From assembly GCF_900090145.1 (NCBI RefSeq), contig NZ_FMHI01000005.1:186001-250000 (forward strand): a stretch of DNA of 64,000 nucleotides. The letters run 5' to 3'. Numbering within the stretch: position 1 is the stretch's first letter; every line of letters starts with the position of its first letter. Below, piece by piece: positions 58,501-64,000 of this stretch. Source of the stretch: Streptomyces sp. WMMB 322 (GTDB lineage: Bacteria; Actinomycetota; Actinomycetes; Streptomycetales; Streptomycetaceae). The notes beneath the pieces are model-generated. The model made no database searches and had not been told where the DNA came from. It worked only from the letters and a program-made list of their open reading frames with translations. The position numbers and the translations under genes are program-made.

Positions 58501-58839
58501 GGGTCCATTCTCACGGATGCGGGGGCCGCTGCCGAAATCCGTACCGCTCCGCAGACACCCCCGCCCGGGCACCGCGCAACAGGGGTGTCCGCGTCGCATT
58601 TCGGATTCGCCACATTCCGAGATCTAGCTGGACAGCAGGACCATTCGGCTACCAACATGAAGCGCTGGCGCCGCGCCCGCCCACAGGGCCGTCGGCTCGG
58701 CGCCGCATCGGGGGAGGCACAAGGTGCATGCCGCACAGCTCACGCAGTCCACGCATGGCGTCTGCGGGGGCGGAACGGTCGTTCCCCCGAGCATTTCGAC
58801 CCATTCCGTCCCCTTTCGACTGCTCGGAGGAACGCACTC
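58501..58839. other. Intergenic region between folD and the RDD-protein gene
   Basis: No supported gene. The folD promoter should lie just right of 58500. The GC content falls around 58590-58660. The RDD gene ribosome site GGAGG is at 58826-58830. Confidence 0.45.
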
Positions 58840-59664
58840 GTGAGCTACCCACCACCCGCCGGCCAGGACCCGAACAACCCGTACGCAAAGCAGCCGCAGC
58901 AGCCGCAGCAGCCGCCGCAGCCGCCGCAGCAACAGGGCTACGGCTACCCGCAGCAGCAGCCACAGCAGCAGCAGGGCTACGGGTATCCGCAGCAGCCGCA
59001 GGGCGGCCAGCCCGGCTACGGCTACCCGCAGCAGCCTCAGTACGGCCAGCAGGCACAGCCCGGCGGCATCCCCGGACAGCCCGGGTACGGCTACCCGCAG
59101 CAGCCCGGAACCGTGCAGGCCAACAACGGCTACATAAACATCGGCCACCTCGGTTCCCTGCAACTGGCCACGATGGGGCAGCGCTTCCTCGCCAGGCTCA
59201 TCGACGGCCTGATCGTGGGCACGGTCTACACCGTCATCATGTTCCTCGGCGTGGGCAGCGCCCTCGGGATCGCCTCCCAGGCCGAGGACTGCGGGACGTA
59301 CACCGACCCGGGTTACAGCGAGTGCATCCAGGAGGCGCAGGCGCAGGCATCAGGCGTCATCGGCACCATGGTCATGGTGATGCTGGTGTTCGCCTCCCTC
59401 ATGCTGTTCTACGAATGGCTGATGATCGCCTTCAAGGGCGCGACGTTCGGCAAGATGGCCATGGGCCTGCGGGTCCTGAAGGAGGCGGACGGTCAACTGC
59501 CGGGCGCCGGCAGCGGGTTCATCCGCTACATCATCCCGGTGGCGGGCTCCGTCGTGTGCGGCATCGGCACGCTCCTGGTCTACCTCTCGCCGTTCTTCGA
59601 CAACAGCGGCAAACTTCAGGGCTGGCACGACCGCGGGGCTGGGACAGTGGTCGTCAAGAAGTGA
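58840..59664 (+). CDS. RDD-family membrane protein with Pro/Gln/Tyr-rich N-terminus (274 aa)
   Basis: The first 105 residues are low-complexity with repeated GYGYPQQP units and would be disordered. The RDD domain follows: MGQRFLARLIDGLIVG (Arg and Asp of the signature), two TM helices (about 125-150 and 180-205), FGKMAMGLRVLKEADG and a last hydrophobic segment before LQGWHDRGAGTVVVKK. GTG 58840 is 9 bp after GGAGG. First of three neighbouring genes with the same kind of N-terminus. Confidence 0.87.
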   Translation: MSYPPPAGQDPNNPYAKQPQQPQQPPQPPQQQGYGYPQQQPQQQQGYGYPQQPQGGQPGYGYPQQPQYGQQAQPGGIPGQPGYGYPQQPGTVQANNGYINIGHLGSLQLATMGQRFLARLIDGLIVGTVYTVIMFLGVGSALGIASQAEDCGTYTDPGYSECIQEAQAQASGVIGTMVMVMLVFASLMLFYEWLMIAFKGATFGKMAMGLRVLKEADGQLPGAGSGFIRYIIPVAGSVVCGIGTLLVYLSPFFDNSGKLQGWHDRGAGTVVVKK

Positions 59665-59746
59665 CCTCAGGGGCTTCGCAACCGCGCTGCGATGCCCCAC
59701 AGTGAGTGTCCGGTGCAGCTCTGCGCGGCATTGCTCTGCAGCACCA

Positions 59747-59790
59747 TCACGAAGGCCGCGCCGGGTGACAGTCGACGCGGCCCTTCGTGA
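59747..59790 (+). terminator. Terminator after the RDD-protein gene
   Basis: A 14-bp stem (59747-59760 with 59776-59790, one bulged C) with a 15-nt loop. Confidence 0.8.
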
Positions 59791-59832
59791 TGTCTGGCCC
59801 GCGGCACCGGAACGCCGAAGTGAGGGGAAGCG

Positions 59833-60624
59833 ATGAGCTATCCACCAGAGCCACCGCCCGGATACCCGTACGCCCGGCAGCCGCAGCAGCAGCCCCGGCG
59901 GCCTCGTCAGCAGCGGTACGGCGGTCCCCCGGCGCCCCAGCCCGGCTACGGTTCTCCTCAGGCGCCTCCCCCGCCACCCGGCTACGGCTATCCCCAGGGA
60001 CCGCCGCCGCAGCAGCCGGTCTACGGCCGCCGCCAGGCACCGCCCCGGCAACAACCCGGCTACGGCTACCCCCAGGAGCCGCCGCAGCAGCCGGTCTACG
60101 GCCTCCCGCAAGCGCCGCCCCAGCCGTCCCCGACCGACTTCCCGCAGCCGTCTCCGATCGACTTCCCGCAGCCGGCACAGAGCGGCTTCCCGCGCCAGCC
60201 CGGCTTCAACTACCCCAACGCCCCGCGGACGATGCCGGGTTCCGTGAACGCCGTCCGCGTGATCATGTACGTCTTCGGCGTGCTCGGTGTGCTCGGCGCG
60301 ATCGGCACCTTCTACAACGCGTCGCAGGGGGGCGGGGAATCCACCGGCGGGGGGCCGGCTGCCATCGACCCCGGACTCCTGGTCGCGGGCGGCGTCTTCT
60401 CGCTGATGCTGTCCGCCACGGCGATCTTCCTGGCCTCCCGGTTCGACGACGGCGGCAACGGGGTCCGCGTGGGCGCCATCGTCTACGGCTCGCTCCTCGC
60501 GGTCCTCGGGCTGCTCACCGTCATCATCGTCGTCGGCGTCGTCCCGCTCGCCGTCGGCATCCTCATCATCATCTTCATGGTGAAGGAGGAAGGTTCCGAG
60601 TGGTTCAGGCGCACGTACTCCTGA
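59833..60624 (+). CDS. Membrane protein with Pro/Gln/Tyr-rich N-terminus, second of three (263 aa)
   Basis: Residues 1-135 are Pro/Gln/Arg/Tyr-rich with GYGYPQ and PVYG units. A hydrophobic part follows with about four TM helices (145-165, 185-205, 215-240, 240-255), starting at NAVRVIMYVFGVLGVLGAIG. It is similar in plan to the third protein (both have VNAVRxxM before the first helix), so the two are probably paralogues. Function unknown. ATG 59833 follows GAGGGGA. Confidence 0.78.
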   Translation: MSYPPEPPPGYPYARQPQQQPRRPRQQRYGGPPAPQPGYGSPQAPPPPPGYGYPQGPPPQQPVYGRRQAPPRQQPGYGYPQEPPQQPVYGLPQAPPQPSPTDFPQPSPIDFPQPAQSGFPRQPGFNYPNAPRTMPGSVNAVRVIMYVFGVLGVLGAIGTFYNASQGGGESTGGGPAAIDPGLLVAGGVFSLMLSATAIFLASRFDDGGNGVRVGAIVYGSLLAVLGLLTVIIVVGVVPLAVGILIIIFMVKEEGSEWFRRTYS

Positions 60625-60829
60625 GACCGCTGCTCCCGCTCCGAGGCCACTGCTCCCGGCCGGCGCTCCCGAATCCGTGTCACCGCGCCCGGGAAGAGAA
60701 GCGCGGACCGGTGGCACATCGCGGGGTGTGCGGTGTCCCCGCGGCCACCGCACCACGAGACAATCGACGCGACCTCCGTGCACCACGGAACCGCACGTGC
60801 GGAATGCACCGAACTGAAGGAAAACCGCG

Positions 60830-61438
60830 ATGAGTTACCCGTCCGAGCCGCCCAACAACCCGTACGGGAACAATCCGTACGCCAACAACCCGTACGGCCA
60901 GCAGCCGCAGCAGCCCCAGCAGAGCTACGGCTACCCGCAGCAGCCGCAGCAGGGTTACGGCTATCCGCAGCAGCCCCAGGGCGCCCAGCCCGGCTACGGC
61001 TACCCGCAGGCGCCGCCGCCGGGCGGGCCCGGGGCGGCGGCGGGCGCGCTCCAGGGCAAGGTGAACGCCGTCCGCATCATGATGTTCATCGTCGGCGGGC
61101 TCCAGGCCCTCTTCTCGACAGGTGTTCTCATCATGCTCGCCTTCGCGACGAGCAGCGTGAACGAGCTTCCGAACATGGCGGACGCCCGGATCGGGATCGG
61201 CGTCGGCTACGCGCTGTTCGGCGTCTTCCTCGCGCACGCCATCATCGGCATCGTGATGGGCATTTCGCTTCCCAAGGGCAGCAACGGAGTGCGGGTCGGC
61301 GGGATCGTCTGGTCGTCCTTCCTCACCCTCTTCGGCCTGGTGTTCCTTCCCTTCGGGATCATCTGGCTCGGCCTCGGGATCACGTGCATCGTGCTGCTGG
61401 CCCAGTCGGGCCCCTGGTTCAGCAGACAGCAGTACTGA
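60830..61438 (+). CDS. Membrane protein with Asn/Tyr/Pro/Gln-rich N-terminus, third of three (202 aa)
   Basis: Residues 1-70 contain NNPYGNNPYANNPYG and then GYGYPQQPQ units. KVNAVRIMMFIVGGLQALF begins a four-helix membrane part, with GSNGVRVGGIVWSSFLTLFG matching NGVRVGAIVYGSLLAVLG in the second protein. ATG 60830 follows GAAGGA. No enzyme motif is present. Low-complexity tails of this type may drive clustering or bind wall polymers (inference). Confidence 0.78.
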   Translation: MSYPSEPPNNPYGNNPYANNPYGQQPQQPQQSYGYPQQPQQGYGYPQQPQGAQPGYGYPQAPPPGGPGAAAGALQGKVNAVRIMMFIVGGLQALFSTGVLIMLAFATSSVNELPNMADARIGIGVGYALFGVFLAHAIIGIVMGISLPKGSNGVRVGGIVWSSFLTLFGLVFLPFGIIWLGLGITCIVLLAQSGPWFSRQQY

Positions 61439-61592
61439 CCGGCGGGCGGTCCTGCCGACCGGCGACCCGTGACGCCCCGGCGACCTGCCGCGGAGCAGGC
61501 CGGCAGGGGCGCCGCGAGTGGAGTCCCCGCCGGGGGCCGGACGGTCCGTCGCCGCCCCGTGCCGGTGGAGGACCGGCCGACGTCGGACCGGG

Positions 61593-61637
61593 CGACGTAC
61601 CACGGGACGACGTACCACGGGACGACGTACCACGGGA
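61593..61637. repeat. 15-bp tandem repeat, three perfect copies
   Basis: The unit CGACGTACCACGGGA occurs three times head to tail and is followed by two CGGGGTGA units. It lies in the 220-bp gap between the convergent genes ending at 61438 and 61659, outside any gene. Confidence 0.8.
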
Positions 61638-61658
61638 CGACGGGGTGACGGGGTGACG

Positions 61659-63299
61659 TCAGTGGAAGAAGTGCCGTGTGCCGGTCAGGTACATCGTGAC
61701 GCCGGCCGCCTCCGCGGCCTCCGTCACGGCCTCGTCGCGTACCGAACCACCGGGCTGCGCCACGGCCTTGACGCCCGCGCGGGCCAGCACCTCGAGCCCG
61801 TCCGGGAAGGGGAAGAACGCGTCGGAGGCTGCGTACGAGCCCCGTGCGCGCTCCTCACCCGCACGCTGCACGGCGAGCTTCGCGGCGTCCACGCGGTTGA
61901 CCTGGCCCATTCCGACACCGACCGTGGCGCCGTCCTTGGCGAGCAGGATCGCGTTGGACTTCACGGCACGGCAGGCGCGCCAGGCGAAGGAAAGCTCCTC
62001 CAGCTCCGCCGGTGAGAGCGCTTCGCCGGTCGCGAGCGTCCAGTTGGCGGGGTCGTCGCCCGCGGCCTGGAGACCGTCCTTGACCTGGAGCAGCGCACCA
62101 CCCTCGATGGGCCTCAACTCGACGGACGCGGAGGGCTCCTCGGCGCAGCGCAGCACCCGGATGTTCTTCTTGCGGGAGAGCACCTCGACGGCGCCCTCCT
62201 CGTAACCGGGCGCCACGACGACCTCGGTGAAGATCTCGGCCACCTGCTCGGCCATGGCGAGCGAGACCGGCCTGTTGACGGCGATGACGCCACCGAAGGC
62301 GGAGAGGGAGTCACAGGCGTGCGCCTTGCGGTGGGCCTCGGCGACGTCCGAACCGACCGCGATACCGCAGGGGTTGGCGTGCTTGATGATCGCCACGCAG
62401 GGCCGGTCCCCGTGCTCGTACGCGGCTCGGCGAGCGGCCTCCGTGTCGACGTAGTTGTTGTACGACATCTCCTTGCCGTGCAGTTGCTCGGCGGCGGGGA
62501 GACCCGTGCCGCTGCCGTCGGTGAGGACGGCGGCCGGCTGGTGCGGGTTCTCGCCGTAGCGCAGCACGCTGCGCCGGGTGAAGGCCGCACCGGCGAACGC
62601 GGGAAGCGGGTTCTCCGCCCCGGCGCCGGCCCCGGCCTCCGTGACCGCGTCGTCCGGCGCGTAGCCGTCGGCGAACCAGTTCGCCACGGCCACGTCGTAG
62701 GCCGCCGTGTGCTGGAAGGCCTCGCCCGCGAGACGCTTGCGCTCGGCCAGGGAGAACCCGCCCCCTGAGCCTTCGGCCCCGGTGGTGCTGCCCACCGCCT
62801 CCAGCACCTCGCCGTAGCGCTCCGGGTTGACGACGACGGCGACCGAGGGATGGTTCTTCGCGGCCGCACGCACCATGGAGGGACCGCCGATGTCGATCTG
62901 CTCCACGCACTCGTCCGGGCTCGCACCGGAGGCGACGGTCTCCCGGAACGGGTAGAGGTTGACGACGACGAGGTCGAAGGGTTCGATGCCCAGCTCGTCC
63001 AGCTGCTCCCGGTGGGCACCGAGACGGCGGTCGGCGAGGATGCCCGCGTGCACCCGGGGGTGCAGCGTCTTGACCCGTCCGTCGAGGCATTCGGGGAAGC
63101 CGGTCAGTTCCTCGACCGGCGTCACCGGGACGCCCGCCGCGGCCATCCGCTTCGCGGTCGATCCCGTCGAGACGAGCTGCACGCCCGCCGCGTGCAGGCC
63201 TCGCGCCAGCTCCTCCAGGCCCGTCTTGTCGTAGACGCTCACCAGCGCCCTGCGGACCGGGAGCCGCTGCCCGGTGTCCTGACCGCGGCCCTGACTCAT
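61659..63299 (-). CDS. purH: Bifunctional AICAR formyltransferase/IMP cyclohydrolase PurH (546 aa)
   Basis: Catalyses the last two steps of IMP synthesis. The N-terminal MGS/cyclohydrolase domain begins [20 protein letters not shown] and contains [14 protein letters not shown] and [18 protein letters not shown]. The AICAR transformylase domain starts near [18 protein letters not shown] and carries the Lys-His pair in [11 protein letters not shown]. The C-terminus [10 protein letters not shown] is typical. ATG 63299 is chosen, while ATG 63311 would overlap purN by 8 bp. Co-transcribed with purN. Confidence 0.97.
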   Translation of the reverse strand: MSQGRGQDTGQRLPVRRALVSVYDKTGLEELARGLHAAGVQLVSTGSTAKRMAAAGVPVTPVEELTGFPECLDGRVKTLHPRVHAGILADRRLGAHREQLDELGIEPFDLVVVNLYPFRETVASGASPDECVEQIDIGGPSMVRAAAKNHPSVAVVVNPERYGEVLEAVGSTTGAEGSGGGFSLAERKRLAGEAFQHTAAYDVAVANWFADGYAPDDAVTEAGAGAGAENPLPAFAGAAFTRRSVLRYGENPHQPAAVLTDGSGTGLPAAEQLHGKEMSYNNYVDTEAARRAAYEHGDRPCVAIIKHANPCGIAVGSDVAEAHRKAHACDSLSAFGGVIAVNRPVSLAMAEQVAEIFTEVVVAPGYEEGAVEVLSRKKNIRVLRCAEEPSASVELRPIEGGALLQVKDGLQAAGDDPANWTLATGEALSPAELEELSFAWRACRAVKSNAILLAKDGATVGVGMGQVNRVDAAKLAVQRAGEERARGSYAASDAFFPFPDGLEVLARAGVKAVAQPGGSVRDEAVTEAAEAAGVTMYLTGTRHFFH

Positions 63300-63303
63300 G
63301 CCC

Positions 63304-64000
63304 TCACCCATCCTGCAGCCGTACCTTTCGTCCCTCGATGCGGTATCCGCCGCGGGAGAGGCGGCCCACGACGTCGACCAGCAGGCGTCGCTCGACCTCC
63401 TTGATCCGCTCGTGCAGAGCGGCACCCCCGTCGGCGTCGTCCTCGTCCAGGACCTCCACCACGCCCTGCGCGATGATCGGCCCCGTGTCGACACCGTCGT
63501 CGACGAAGTGGACGGTGCACCCGGTCACCTTGGCCCCGTACGCGAGAGCGTCACGGACACCGTGGGTGCCGGGAAAACTGGGAAGGAGCGCCGGATGGGT
63601 GTTGACCACCCGGCCTCCGAAGCGGGCGAGGAACTCCTTGCCCACAAGCTTCATGAAACCCGCGGAGACGACGAGGTCCGGCTCGTACTCGGCGGTCGCC
63701 GCCGTCAGCGCCTCGTCCCACTCGTCACGCGTCGCGTGGTCCCTCACCCGGCACACGAACGTGGGGATGCCCGCGCGCTCGGCACGCTCGGCCCCCTCGG
63801 TCCCGTGGCGGTCGGCCCCGACGGCCACGATCCGGGCGCCGTACGACTCCGGGCCCTCGGCCTCGACGGCGTCCAGCAGCGCCTGGAGGTTCGTGCCGGA
63901 GCCGGAGACGAGAACGACGAGACGGGCGGGGTGCGTACGGGAGCGGGAGCCGAGGCCCTGTCCGCTGCCGGTGTCGGGGCGGCTCGGGCTCTGGTGCGCA
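63304..64000 (-). CDS. purN: Phosphoribosylglycinamide formyltransferase PurN (5' end beyond window)
   Basis: Transfers formyl from 10-formyl-THF to GAR. On the minus strand the frame is open to the window edge. Before the listed ATG-less region it encodes [20 protein letters not shown], the phosphate-binding N-terminus, preceded by about 28 residues of Ser/Arg/Pro-rich extension. The catalytic residues are in [19 protein letters not shown] (Asn, His) and [13 protein letters not shown] (Asp). The true start lies past 64000. The stop at 63304 is 4 bp before the purH ATG. Confidence 0.95.
   Translation of the reverse strand, partial: AHQSPSRPDTGSGQGLGSRSRTHPARLVVLVSGSGTNLQALLDAVEAEGPESYGARIVAVGADRHGTEGAERAERAGIPTFVCRVRDHATRDEWDEALTAATAEYEPDLVVSAGFMKLVGKEFLARFGGRVVNTHPALLPSFPGTHGVRDALAYGAKVTGCTVHFVDDGVDTGPIIAQGVVEVLDEDDADGGAALHERIKEVERRLLVDVVGRLSRGGYRIEGRKVRLQDG

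Noticed and set aside
58500..61440. CRISPR-like repeats in the GYGYPQ-encoding DNA
   Set aside because: The repeats are in frame, unevenly spaced and code for low-complexity protein, with no unique spacers.

Overview
This is a high-GC (about 72% by eye) actinobacterial chromosome segment that looks like Streptomyces. Third codon positions are almost always G or C. Many genes start with GTG, neighbours are joined by ATGA, GTGA or TGATG overlaps, and strong GC hairpins close most transcription units. The gene content also fits a Streptomyces core region: sdhCDAB, trpS, mdh, folD and purH/purN, plus DUF3017, DUF2690 and SCO4848-type proteins. I saw no tRNA, rRNA, CRISPR array, IS element or prophage gene.

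Layout. 1-870 holds the end of an unidentified gene and a large imperfect inverted repeat. 871-8132 holds an acyl-CoA (methylmalonyl-CoA-type) mutase large subunit, an L,D-transpeptidase, an ECF sigma factor with a co-translated one-TM partner, and a secreted GH20 hexosaminidase. 8419-12914 holds a degenerate OHCU-decarboxylase-like gene and the succinate dehydrogenase operon. 13143-19229 holds a secreted serine protease, a transglutaminase-like protein, a frameshifted acyl-thioesterase/hydrolase lipoprotein, rocD and trpS. 19345-22555 holds a 2H phosphoesterase, a YihY/BrkB membrane protein and a D-Ala-D-Ala carboxypeptidase. 22982-35517 holds an ECF sigma factor with its own C-terminal membrane extension, followed by a complete 11-gene mce lipid-transport operon. 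35774-38961 holds a small membrane protein, a metallophosphoesterase, an AhpD-like protein and a PrpB-like lyase.

39137-46556 (minus strand) is a single choline/glycine-betaine operon: betaine-aldehyde dehydrogenase, choline dehydrogenase, ABC ATPase, a fused double permease and the substrate-binding lipoprotein. It can import betaine/choline and oxidise choline to betaine. 46962-50033 (minus strand) is a compact three-gene unit of unknown function in which a 600-residue membrane protein and a 146-residue partner share an unusual Gly/Ala-rich tag around MSGGAVATG. It is my best candidate for an undescribed system. 50579-58500 holds mdh, a membrane-anchored XRE/DUF2690 protein, a NarL-type two-component system divergent from two small membrane proteins, DUF3017 and folD. 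58840-61438 holds three membrane proteins with Pro/Gln/Tyr/Gly-rich low-complexity N-termini. The window ends with purH and the 3' part of purN on the minus strand.

Functional threads: central carbon metabolism (sdh, mdh, mutase, rocD, PrpB-like), one-carbon and purine synthesis (folD, purH, purN), cell-envelope work (L,D-transpeptidase, carboxypeptidase, hexosaminidase, mce), osmoprotection (bet/opu) and envelope signalling (two ECF sigma systems, a two-component system, a TM-anchored XRE protein).
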